This document shows, in pieces, positions 1-10,460 of a DNA stretch of 64,000 nt; within the stretch, counting starts at the first letter, position 1, and every line of letters begins with the position of its first letter. The stretch comes from Pseudogymnoascus destructans (lineage: Eukaryota > Ascomycota > Leotiomycetes > Thelebolales > Thelebolaceae). Under the pieces are notes generated by a model, which was not told where the DNA came from, ran no database searches, and saw only the letters and a program-made list of their open reading frames with translations. A program made the translations under genes and the position numbers. The DNA lies in assembly GCF_001641265.1 (NCBI RefSeq), contig NW_020167522.1, positions 1,736,001 through 1,800,000 of the forward strand, written 5' to 3'.

Positions 1-349
1 CGTAACTGTTTGCCGGCCACTGCCCAACGCAGCATGATGGCATTGGCAGGTCCAGGTCTCAGATTCCCATGCAACTGTTGTGAAGTGATTCGCTGATAGT
101 CCTGATGTGGGATGTGACTGGCATATAAGCACTAGGAAAGGAACTCCTAGGAAACGTACATGGTGGGTAAGCACCAAGAAGTAAGCACTAAGAAAGCAGG
201 GTTCATTTAGACGAAGCCTTTCCAGAAAGTAGGGTCTTATGTTATGATTGCGGACTGTATCCAGCCCCAACATATGCTTCCAATTCCTCGACCGAAATTG
301 TGTGTTTGACGAAATTGCTTCTTGTTTGCATCGCCACCACCTAGCGACA
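1..349. other. Intergenic, 5' flank of the P450 gene
   Basis: No convincing gene. The stretch holds short imperfect direct repeats around 127-200 (variants of TAAGCACTAGGAAAG). It presumably contains the P450 promoter; I see no clear TATA box or known operator. Confidence 0.5.
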
Positions 350-2125
350 ATGGCACTATTGTGTCCTGAAGATGTTTTGGACCAATTCGCCAACCGTTCG
401 ACAGTGTTGCTTGCTGTTGCTCTAGTATGAGGTCTACGACTCAACAACTTTAGCATTGTTAACATATATTCTAGCTCTTATGGGTTTTAATCGTGAAACT
501 TATTTACCTGCTCTACTTCCACCCACTAAGCAAATTCCCGGGACCAAGATTCTGGGCCGTTACCCGCTGGGGCGTTTCGCGAGCCATCATCAGCGGCAAG
601 TCTCACGACGTTATTCTCAACTTACACAAAAAGTACGGTCCTATTGTACGCGTCGCCCCTGATGAGCTCGCGTTTCAGTCAGTCTCTGCCTGGACCGATA
701 TTGGCGGCCACCGCAAACACGGGCAGGCGGAAATGAGCAAAGAGCCTGTTTTCAATGAAGCCTTCAAGGACAATTTACTGGGTGTACGGAAACGCGAGGA
801 TCATGGACGTATGCGTAGGATCTTGTCGCGCGGATTTTCGGCCTCGATTTTGCAGAAGCAAGAGCCATTTATTAAACGTTATGTGGATCAGCTTATTTCT
901 GAACTCTACAAGCGCTGCGATGATGGCAAGACGCTTATCAATCTCGAAGCTTGGTATAGCTTCACAGCATTTGATATTATTGGTGGGTAATGATTCTCTC
1001 CGTACTGTTCAAGCCAGCGATTTGTGATGTTTGCTAATTTCGAAATGCAAATTAGGTGATCTGACCTTTGGAGAGTCTTTTGGGTCTCTCGACAGCGGAG
1101 GTCATCATCCCTGGGTCTCTCTAATCTTCGACACAACGAGATTCGTCATCCTCGCAAACTGCTTGAAGAGAATCAACCGAATTTTCCTCCCAGTCCTGCT
1201 CCTCATCAGTAAGCTCTTTTATCTTGTGATCTTATTTTTCACCATACTAACTCGGTAAACAGCTCCTAAGGGTCTCGGCAGGAGATTGCAGGAGAACCAG
1301 CAGCTAACTGACTCTAAGATTGCCAAACGTCGTGCTCTTGGCGCTACCCGGCCTGACTATATGACAGCCATGGTCGGGAACGACAAAATTGCCGAGTCCC
1401 TTTCGGATCTTGAGATTACATCGAATTGTACTGCCCTTATTCTTGGTGGCGCGGAAACCATTTCCAGTGCTCTCAGTGGCACAACGTATTACCTGGCGAC
1501 GAATCCCAGCATATTGGCTAAGGCTGTCGAGGAAGTTCGTTCAGCTTTTTCTCGGGAAGAAGATATTACTTTGACGGGGACTGGACAGCTCAAATATCTC
1601 AATGCTGTTATTACGGAAGCATTGCGCATGTTTCCCCCTTTTGCCGGAGTTTCACCGCGCCAGGTTCCTGTTGGCGGCGCTACGATTGCTGGGGAGTTCA
1701 TCCCTGAAAATGTATGTTGTCCATGTCCTTCCCCTCCGACTTTCGTATCCATTGCATTGGCTAATGAATACTTCTTATCTATACAGACCACCGTTGGTAT
1801 CTGGCATTGGAGCATGACAAGATGTCCGGATTTCTTTTTGCATGCCGATGAATTTCACCCTGAGCGCTGGCTAGACGATCCTCTTTTCAAAAACGACCAG
1901 AAGCAAGCTTCTCAGCCTTTCGCCGTTGGTCCGCGAAATTGTATCGGGATGAACTTGGCTTATGTCGAGCTGCGTCTGGTTATGGCGAGAATTCTGTGGA
2001 ACTTGGAGTTAACGCTTGATGAAAGTTGTTTAAATTGGGTGGATGATCTGGTTGAGTATTTTGGCTGGGAGAAGACCCCACTCTTAGTTCGTTTGACCCC
2101 CCAGACAGAGGTAAAACAAATATAG
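350..2125 (+). CDS. Cytochrome P450 monooxygenase, microsomal type
   Basis: Heme-thiolate monooxygenase, expected in the ER membrane with NADPH-P450 reductase as partner; substrate unknown. I read five exons: 350-424, 475-982, 1056-1208, 1263-1711, 1787-2125, giving 507 aa, normal for the class. Joining exon 1 to exon 2 restores a hydrophobic N-terminal anchor (residues about 18-38) followed by the proline hinge KFPGP. The I-helix has GGAETIS, the K-helix ExxR is EALR, the PERF-like motif is FHPERW, and the heme loop is FAVGPRNCIG with Cys about 447. The intron at 1712-1786 is 75 nt and stop-free, so a naive ORF reads through it. The style resembles the fungal CYP65 (isotrichodermin hydroxylase-like) group. 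No backbone synthase gene is nearby, so a role in secondary metabolism is only a guess. The gene looks intact. Confidence 0.93.
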
Positions 2126-2489
2126 AAAGGCGTCAGACATTAGATAAGTAAGATTTCAGCCTAGCATCGCCGGAAGCTAAATGGAGCAGCCTAAGATGGC
2201 TGAAAATACTCTTTCTTGAACTGTCTGTTACGACTTAGGGTTTGTTGGAGGACACGCGAATTTTTGTGGTAATCTGCGACAACCGTAATCAGTCTCCTCG
2301 GGCAACGGAGCAGAAGCTTCACAGTAGAGGACAGTAAAATAGTATAATATGTAGAACAATATCCGTAGGAATTGTGGCAGTAGGAGAATATAAACCGAAA
2401 AATATACTCACAAAGTAGTGGCGCCTGAAGTGATAATTTAGTAATGCATATTCTTATAATTGAAGCTATTCTAACTACTATATATATAC
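2126..2489. other. Intergenic, 3' flank of the P450 gene
   Basis: No gene seen. AT-rich from about 2330, ending in TATATATAC directly before the LTR-like element at 2490. Confidence 0.5.
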
Positions 2490-2962
2490 TGTTACACGGC
2501 TCTATTCCTGTGCCTATTTGCGGCTCGGATCCTGAAACCCTCCCTAGAGCTTCAGAATCGAAGCTTTAGAACCAGAAGATCCAGTATCCAGAGGATCACT
2601 AAGCTGGCTGACACAGCTTCGGTATCAGGGCCCTGATCCCTGCTTCCGGGCCGAGGATTCAACATAATATAATCAATTGAATTACAACCTAATCTACGGG
2701 CCTACGCACGCTATTTGTAGGCCTGCGGAAACCCTCAAGACCCTGACGAGCTAGCTTTCAATAGCCTGGCGCCACTGTCTGACTCGTGAGCCAACCGCGA
2801 CGTTTCCCCCAACAAGGTTTACCCCACCATCCAGGTCACGTACGGACCGAAGGGACGACGACGGTCCTCGCGGTCCTCCCGGTCCAGAGAACGAAGTCTA
2901 TATAAGCAGATAGTTATTCCTTAAATAGGAGCTTCGTGCTCAACTCAATACAGTATCTTACA
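2490..2962. mobile_element. Solo LTR of a retrotransposon (putative)
   Basis: A 473-bp segment starts TGTTACACGG and ends GTATCTTACA, so it has the TG...CA termini of retrotransposon LTRs. It is flanked on both sides by the same 5 bases, TATAC (2485-2489 and 2963-2967), as expected for a target-site duplication. A TATA-like TATATAAG lies near 2898, about 65 bp before the right end, a plausible U3 promoter. No gag or pol frame is present on either side, so this would be a solo LTR left by recombination. Caveat: the flanks are AT-rich, so a 5-bp match could be chance. Superfamily (Copia or Gypsy) cannot be decided. Confidence 0.6.
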
Positions 2963-4969
2963 TATACTAGTAACGTGCAATACTTGCAGGTCGCTTTGTG
3001 ATAACTCTGTTCCCCTGTCTCCGCCATCAAACCTAACGCAAGAACCGCCTCTACCAAGGAGTCAGTCCTCGGAAGTTACACTGTCTCACAATTGTTTTAT
3101 GTTTTCTATGTTTATCTCATGTTACTATTTTTGACAGTCTCTACCCCTAGTCTAGCAAGCCCCGCGGCCGCGGATGCGAACGCGGTTGCGGTTCCGGATG
3201 TGGGTGTGGTGGGAGGTGGGATGGCGGACCGGCCCGGCCCTACCCATTCCTTGTCTAATATCTCTCGCGCCTCCCCACAGTACCTGCACCAAAGCATATT
3301 AGAAGCATTGCACACATCTCGGGCCCGAGCGATGCTGGTGAGGTAAGGAGGGCCAGATGGCATGTTGGTGTGTTCGTCTCACTGCTCAGCACAGGCATAA
3401 TTATATAAGACGGATACTCGAAAGGGGGCAAAGCACGCACACTCTCGGTGGATACTGAAACGCACGTGCCGTATCGCTTGAAGGGACGAAATACCGGTGC
3501 GCCTGGAGAAGCTCCATTGCGCACCAGCCAACAAGATTCCGGAAGGGCCCAGTCCCTCCACATGAGTCGTGGGCCGCCCATCAGCCTCACGTTGCGGTGT
3601 AACTTTTATGGACAACAACATGTTCTCTGACTCCGCTTGCCAGGATGAAATGCCACCGGAGCAACCAACGCTGACGATGGCCCAAAAGAGGAACCTCGTC
3701 TCCCACCGGTCCTCCGTCGCTCTATTGGCCCTCAGAAGCAGAGCTACTGCGCCGCCTCTCCCGCCCCACTCTTCCGTCACGACTCGCTGGTCAAAGCCAG
3801 AGAGTCCATCAAGCCGCCGCAAATCATCAGTTTGTTCCCCTCCGCACGCCCGCTCAAACGAAGACATGGAGGCACCACCCCCGCCCCCTCCCCATCCGTC
3901 TCGATCAATTTAAGCGGGCGCGGCCCCCAAACTGACGCGCCGATGCGCCATCCCACGGCGTCACCACACACACCACAGCTCCCCCGCCGGTCTATGGAAC
4001 ATTCCTCGCCCATAGAACGATGGCTGCCAAGGCCGTGCAATATGGCTGGGACTATTTTTGGGGAGCCCGGACGAGGGAGTTGGTCGCACAATGCACTCTA
4101 CGTAGAGTAGGTTCGTCCGCGTTGGATGCGTCTGGACTGGCTTTTTTTGCCGATTCCTGTGCGGGCCGCGAGGGGAGAGGGAGGGGATGCTGTGTTACCC
4201 CCCGAGTGCTCCTTCTGCGCCTCCTCTCCTGGGTGCGTAGGTAGGTCTGCTGTCTTGAGGGGCTGGCAGACACACACTGTTGTCACAGCGTTGGTGCTGC
4301 GATTTCGCCCACTCTCAAATCATGGTAAGTTGGCTGTTTTCTGTCGGTTCACGCCAAAGTGTCTTGTTTCGAGGTCGATGTCCCTTTTGAGGTGCCAGTG
4401 GTACCATGATGTAGCTTGTTGGAGGTGCCATAAATTCCCCGCGAAATGGGTGGCGGCCCGGTTGAATATCTCCTTTTGGATAGGGGTCTGGGGATTTGAT
4501 GTTGGTTTTTGTTGGATGGCTGTGTTGTGTGCCTTCGTTCTGGAGGCGGTGTTTGTGTTCAATGCTGGGCGGTGTGTGATTGTTTGTGTTCAGAGTAAGT
4601 TTGTTTGCTTTCATTCGGGGATGTTGGTGATCCGATTGTCGGGGTTACTGTCAGGTCGAGAACGTTCTCCGGTTGGAGCGTAGAATTCTGGAGCTGCGGC
4701 AATCGTGTGGGCGAAGCTGAGGGTGGTTGCTCACTCAGTCTTGCCCACCGTTGACCAGATCCATGTGATGCTGGTCAGGGTGGTCTCGTGTTCGTAACAG
4801 GTCTAGGAGTCTTGAGAACTTGGGTAGAAAGCTATGCCCCAACTCAACGTTTATGGAGTATAGTCTCAGGAGAGCAGATACACATAGCTCAGGCCGGTTA
4901 TAGATAGATAAGTCGTGTGCAAAAAAATATACGTTTAAACCCATAAAAGAACATATCCGTTTCTAAAAA
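2963..4969. other. GC-rich gene-poor region
   Basis: About 2 kb with no recognisable gene. GC-rich, CT-skewed DNA (3150-4300) passes into a TG-rich stretch (4320-4690). Overlapping short ORFs occur on both strands, typical of GC-rich non-coding DNA. The best candidates are 3092-3346 (+), listed separately, and 4126-4683 (+; 185 codons, no domain recognised). Part may be 5' leader, promoter or decayed sequence. Confidence 0.45.
3092..3346 (+). CDS. Possible small secreted protein (weak)
   Basis: An 84-codon ORF. The first 23 residues are strongly hydrophobic (FYVFYVYLMLLFLTV) followed by small residues ending in SLASPAA, which resembles a cleavable signal peptide. The rest is Ala/Val/Gly-rich and low in complexity, without cysteine pairs or a known domain. 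No homologue recognised. It may be chance in GC-rich DNA; an opposite-strand ORF overlaps it. Confidence 0.15.
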   Translation: MFYVFYVYLMLLFLTVSTPSLASPAAADANAVAVPDVGVVGGGMADRPGPTHSLSNISRASPQYLHQSILEALHTSRARAMLVR

Positions 4970-7748
4970 TTAATCTAGACCAATCCACTCCGCATCATCA
5001 TCATCCTCTTCCATATCCTCATCCCCATCCCCAATGACCTTCTGCCCCTCCAAAGCGCCTTTATCCCCACCCGAGCTAACAACCGGCTGGTTCAGTAAAT
5101 AATCCAACGCATACACATTCTCATCCGCCAGCTTCCTCAACTCATCCCTTATCCTTCCCACAGCACGACTCACAGTCCTCATCTCCGCCTCCACAGACCC
5201 GCGATTATCACTCACCCACTGTCCGTGGCAATCGAGAATCGCCTTGATCCAGAGCAGACAGAATTCGAGATGCGGCGACTCCTCGGTTTGGAGAGCGACG
5301 AAGCGGATCAGGCGGGGGATATACACAGCTGGCAACTCAGCGACCGTTAAGCCGATGTTGAAGTGCGGGATCCCCTGGTAGACCTGGCGGATCAGAGGCG
5401 CTTCGTTGAGGCGGAACGCCATGACGAGGGCCTTGAGGTAGTCCTTATCCTTGTTCAGGACATGGAGGGTTGAAGCGGGGGTGACGCTGATGTCGAGATC
5501 GAAGGGGTCGAAAAGCGGCGTGGAGTCGAGACTGTAGATGAGCAACCCCTCGGTGGACGCGGCGCAGAATGAGCGGCCGGTAGGTGAGAAGGCTACGCCT
5601 GTGATGCGGACTTCGGGGTTCTTTTTGCGCGAGGCGGTGTCGCCTCCGCGTGTTGAACCGGGCATGCTGCGGTCGATGCGGTCTTCCAGGTCGGATGCAT
5701 CGCCTTGGTCATCGATTAGGCCGAGTGGCCCAGCTTCGGTCATCAGCTTGCTGTTGAGGAACTCTTGGGTTCCTGACAACGACAGGTTGACGCTGACGGT
5801 GAAGCGCTTGAGAAGCACCAGAGAGGATACGGAATATAAGCAGATGTACTTGCTATTTCCTCCTGCCAGGACACACGAGCCATCCGCACTATACTTGATG
5901 GTATTGAAACTTTTGTTGCCTGCCGCGTTGGCTGCGGTGCGGCGATCGGTGATCTTGCGACCTCCCGAAACATCTCTGCGCCCATCAACACCTGCTTGCT
6001 GCTCAGCCTCGGAGACCGACCAGAACGTAAGTTGCCCATCCAGTGTCGAAACAGCCAACTGCAGCGAATCTGGCCTAAATGCGACATCTAAGACGTCGGC
6101 TTGTAGTTGAAGAGGCTCGCTTGTTTGAGTCCGGTTGAAGACGGACCAAATGCGCACTGTGTGGTCCCAACTTCCGCTGACTACGACGCCGCCGTTGGGC
6201 GCAAAGGCCAGGGATGATACAGGGCCTTCGTGTCCGGAGAGCTGGTCGAGCAGTTGGCCGGTCTGTACAGACCAGATATGGATGTCGAATGAGTCCATAG
6301 AGCCGGCACAGACAACTTCGCCGCTGGGGTCGACAGCCAGACATGAGAAAGAAAGACGTGTCGGCGCTGTGAATGTTCGGAAATTGCGGTATCTAATCAA
6401 ATCCCAGGCTCGTATAGAGCCGTCAAGGCTTGATGTGAAGAGGACATTGCCTCGTTTTGAAAACTCGCACGCTGTGACTCCACTTGTGTGTTCTGTGAAG
6501 GTAACAATGCAGAAGCCAGTATTGACATCCCACACCTTGATCTTGCCATCGTCTGCTGTAGTAATGACTTTTTGCCCATCTGGTGCGTAGACTAGGTCAT
6601 TCATAGAATCGAAATGGCCCTGTTGCTTGAGGATGTATGACTCCGATTGCCACTCCCACACAAGCAATTGCCCAAGCTTTGATGCTCCAAAAGCCAACCA
6701 CTCGCCAGTCTTATTAATCGTAACAAAATCGATGTCGTTCTGAGATATGCTGAGGGTGTGGATCATGTTGAAATCGGGCATTTCGTAAAGACCAAAGACA
6801 CCATTCGAGAAACCAGCCACGAGGAGGTTCAATTCCGGGTGATACTCGACGCAGTTGACCTTTGCATTGTTTTGCATAAAGTAATGTCTTTCCGCGATGC
6901 GCCACTGCATTGAGTTGGCATCGATCATTTCATTCCCGTCTTCGTCAACCGCCTCAGACTCTGGCACATTTGGATTTCGCATATATTCCCATTGAAACAC
7001 CGCTCCATCTTTGCTGATTGTGTATATAATTTCCTGGTCCTTTGAAAACCATGCACCGCAAACAGTTTCCCTATGCCCCGCCAATGTGGTGGGCTGGAAT
7101 CCAGCCTCTGGGTCTAAACTCCATATGCGCGCCGTAAGGTCTTTCGCTGAACTCAGAAAGAACCGAGAGTCGCTTGACCATTTTATATTCTGAACGGTAT
7201 CATAGTGACCAGTGTAGACTCTGTGGCGCACGAATGGTGCAAATTCTAGCTCGCCGCTACTGTTCGAATCGGGTGTCGAGGGTGTGTGCCATACTTCGAT
7301 GTGCCGCCCTACTCCAACAGCAAAGTGCCTTCCTGAGGGTGCGAATTCGAGCGCCGAGACGGGTAATTTAAAAGAAAAGTGGTGAAGAGCAATTCGTCGA
7401 GGCAGGTTCGTTAGGATCGCATGGCCATCTTCGTCAACGGAGAGGAGGAGATTACCCCGCGGGTTCAATCCGAGGCGAGAGATATTTTTTCGGTGGGCGA
7501 ACGGAAGTGTATGAGATTTATTGCTGTTAAAGTTAGCAAACGCCTTGAACGATAGGAAAGGCAGCATACTTCAGAAGGTCGAAGACTGTAACTCGATTTC
7601 CTACAGGTGAGAGAAGGCAAGTTCCATCCGGACTAAATAGTAAATTTCCCTGGCTGTAAACAGTCCCAAGGAGATTTGAGAACTATAACATCAGTATTTC
7701 TACCAGCCTCAGATGTGTATGGGTGCTTACCTTGAACTCCGTCTTCAT
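4970..7748 (-). CDS. pwp2: Periodic tryptophan protein 2 (UTP-B subunit, U3 snoRNP)
   Basis: WD-repeat scaffold of the UTP-B module of the small-subunit processome, needed for 18S pre-rRNA processing in the nucleolus. Three exons on the minus strand: 7748-7731 (18 nt, MKTEFK), 7682-7570, 7523-4970; 894 aa, the usual family length. The first junction restores FSNLLGTVYSQGNL and the second DLLNNKSHTLPFAHRKNIS, both matching the conserved N-terminus. Many WD repeats follow (GHYDTVQNIKWSSDSRF, GHEGPVSSLAFAPNGG with a WDHTVRIWS end). The C-terminal Utp12 domain occupies about the last 170 residues, and the tail is acidic (GDEDMEEDDDDAEW). It shares a 332-bp divergent promoter with the septin gene. 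Intact. Confidence 0.96.
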
Positions 7749-8080
7749 TGTCACCTCTGCATCGTTATGCGCAGATCTGATATTTACTATCTGCGGTGGG
7801 CCTATCGTCAAATGTTCAACTTTTTCCGATAAGTCGGAAACCCTGATAATCCGGTCCGACAACACTACCCGGTTCCGTACTAGACCCGCATAACCCCAGC
7901 AACTTGCGAAAGGGGCAGCCGCGCCTAGAAATCTACGGCTTCATCCCCTGAACATAAGGGTCTAAACTTCTCCTTTTATCTCCAAATCTCGAATTTGAGG
8001 TTATCCGCTTACAACCACCGAGGCCAATATTATCTCCCACTTGCAATTGATATTAGAGATCTCACGAACAAATAATCACC
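7749..8080. promoter_or_regulatory. Divergent intergenic promoter, pwp2 / septin
   Basis: 332 bp between the start codons of two divergent genes, so it must serve both. A pyrimidine-rich stretch occurs at 7961-7995 on the plus strand. No TATA box recognised. Confidence 0.5.
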
Positions 8081-9404
8081 ATGGCCCCAGCTGTTGAGAG
8101 CGCGTCGCCGATTGGCATTGCCAATCTTCCGAATCAGCGACACAAGATCGTTGCTAAGCGCGGAGCTGCCTTCACTATTATGGTACTATATATACAAATG
8201 AAGCTGCGATACCTTTGATCGGCTGCTAATACATGCTTCCGACAGGTTGCTGGCGAGTCAGGACTTGGAAAGACGACATTCATCAACACGCTCTTCTCTA
8301 CGACGATCAAGAACTACGCAGACCACAAGCGCCGACACGCGAAGCAGGTTGACAAGACCGTAGAGATTGAGATCACAAAGGCCGAGCTCGAGGAGAAGTT
8401 CTTCAAGGGTAATTAATATTTTGAGCCTAGATCGCAATTGTAGCTAACATTGATATAGTCCGCTTAACGGTTATCGATACCCCAGGTTTCGGCGACTATG
8501 TCAATAACCGCGACTCCTGGATGCCTATTATCGAGTTTTTGGATGACCAGCATGAGTCTTACATGTTGCAAGAGCAACAGCCACGCCGAGTGGACAAGAT
8601 TGACTTGCGCGTCCACGCATGTCTGTACTTCATCCGACCAACTGGGCACACCCTAAAGCCGCTTGATATTGAGGTGATGAAGAGACTGAGCTCCAGAGTC
8701 AACCTGATCCCCGTGGTCGCCAAGGCGGATACTCTCAGCCCTGCTGATTTGGCGCGCTTCAAGCAAAGGGTATGCGATTCTTCATATACGTATTTATAGG
8801 CCCGCCCCATTCTAATTTGTGATAGATTCGTGCCGTTATCGAAGCCCAGGGCATTAAGATCTACACCCCACCTATTGAGGAGGATGATGAGCCTGCTGCT
8901 CAACACGCGAGGAGCCTTATGGCTGCCATGCCGTTCGCCGTCATCGGCTCCGAGAAGGATGTTAAGACTAGTGATGGACGCATCGTTAAGGGCCGCCAAT
9001 ACTCGTGGGGTGTGGCCGAGGTCGAGAATGAGGACCACTGCGACTTCAAGAAGCTCCGCTCTATCTTGATCCGCACCCACATGCTGGATCTTATCCACAC
9101 GACGGAGGAGGCACACTACGAGGCCTACAGAGCTCAGCAAATGGAGACTCGCAAGTTCGGCGAAGCCAGACCAAGAAAGCTCGACAACCCGAAGTTCAAG
9201 GAGGAGGAGGAGAGCCTGAGGAAGAGATTCACCGAGCAGGTCAAGATTGAGGAGCACCGTTTCCGCCAATGGGAGGCCAAGCTCATCAGCGAGCGTGACC
9301 GTCTCAACAAGGATCTCGAGAGTACTCATGCTGCCATCAAGTCGCTCGAGCAAGACCTTGAGCAGATGCAGGGCAGCGCCGTGCGGAGCCACGGCCGCCG
9401 TTAA
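8081..9404 (+). CDS. aspA: Septin, Cdc11/AspA class
   Basis: GTP-binding cytoskeletal protein that forms heteropolymers at septa, branch points and the bud-neck equivalent. Exons 8081-8182, 8246-8408, 8459-8769, 8826-9404; 384 aa. G1 P-loop GESGLGKT (about 37-44) is formed across the first splice; G3 is DTPGFGD; G4 AKAD occurs in VVAKADTLSP. The septin unique element and a C-terminal coiled coil (RKRFTEQVKIEEHRFRQWEA onward, about the last 75 residues) follow. The short N-terminus (MAPAVESASPIGIANLPNQ) and the QEQQPRR loop fit the Cdc11 subgroup, called AspA in Aspergillus. The 306-codon ORF on the opposite strand is a shadow. Confidence 0.95.
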
Positions 9405-10100
9405 GGCGCAATTGATTCGACACTTGTTGATTTTTACTTGGAGTGAGAGTTCAGGGAGTGGGTGGGAAACGATATCCAAAAGCGCGGTATTGTCTCGAGC
9501 GTTCCAAGCGAGTCAATGGCAGCGTAATATTTCTTTTTTCTCTTATGCTAGTCACTGTTCTTGAGGCGGTAATACTTCCCGATGAGAGATGCTATGCCTG
9601 TGCATTCTCTAGCTAGCCAACAACGGATGTAATTCGATGTGTTTTAATGATTAAATGTATTCAATATGCTCTTTCCACTGAGAGGTCCCATGAGAACGTA
9701 TCTGGAACATTAATTCTTAATACAGCATTCCCCACTTCATAGCGTAGTGAAAAATATTCCCGAGCATTCCAAATCAACACTCCTCTATGGATCCTGCGAG
9801 CCAGCTATGTAGCTTCCAGGACGTGCAAGGATAGAAAGCGCGTTTGAGAAGGTGATGGCCACACGGTTCTGCTCGAGATCAGATTATACTGCACACGCGT
9901 ATAACGCCGACGCTCTCGCCGATATCTCACCACCAGTGATCCCAGATAGGTGCATATTTCAGTCGAGACCGACCCCTGAGACTTTCCGACCAGGTTGGGA
10001 GGATTAAGGAGCTATGTGAGAGGTAGGAGGTGGGCCAAATAAGCGTTTGTCGCTTGTAAAAAGCAACCGCACAAAGCTTAAGAGTCTGAAGAGGGATCGA
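9405..10100. other. Intergenic, 3' flank of the septin gene
   Basis: No gene seen. Presumably holds the septin 3' UTR and terminator up to about 9650; the rest is unassigned. Confidence 0.5.
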
Positions 10101-10297
10101 CTTAGCTGAGGATTAATACCAACCATTCAAGCTGATAGGGCTTATCTCTTTAGTTCTATATGTTAGTAGCTGGCTTACTAATTATACCTGTGAGTGATTG
10201 AATGCCTCTAGTTGAATTGTAGTTGCTGTGATCGCTGTTGTTGTTATATACAGCTCCTCTTTAAGACTTTTGAGCGGCACGAGCACCTACTGCAATT
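10101..10297. repeat. Dispersed repeat, copy 1
   Basis: About 195 bp that align along their whole length, same orientation, with 63630-63820 (roughly 70-75% identity by eye). Shared blocks include GCTTATCTCTT, GCTTACT.ATT.TA, GAGTGATTGAA and GTTGCTGT.ATCGCTGTT. Many differences are transitions. No ORF. Probably a decayed transposon fragment or LTR piece; family unknown. Confidence 0.7.
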
Positions 10298-10460
10298 TAG
10301 AATTAAATAAAATCAATATAAATATTATAGCTAAGTTAGGCTTATATAAATTAATATTTAATACTATTACATAATAATCAAATGATATGCCAACCAAAAT
10401 ATGATTATTTTGTTTGCTCATTTTAAATATTTATAATCGAAACTATGTAGCTACGTCCTT
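10298..10460. other. AT-rich stretch beside the repeat
   Basis: Strongly AT-rich DNA with runs such as TTAATATTTAATACTATTAC. It may be repeat remnant altered by RIP-like mutation, or the kinase 3' UTR. Confidence 0.4.

Noticed and set aside
4126..4683. 185-codon plus-strand ORF
   Set aside because: Composition is TG/GC-driven, no domain, no good start context; not called as a gene.
350..4969. Secondary-metabolite gene cluster around the P450
   Set aside because: No synthase, transporter or pathway regulator accompanies it; the next recognised gene is pwp2.
5538..6110. 190-codon plus-strand ORF opposite pwp2
   Set aside because: Shadow of the WD-repeat gene; no independent signals.
8559..9479. 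306-codon ORF on the minus strand opposite the septin gene
   Set aside because: It mirrors the septin exons, runs across an intron, is Leu-rich as antisense of Glu/Lys codons gives, and has no domain.
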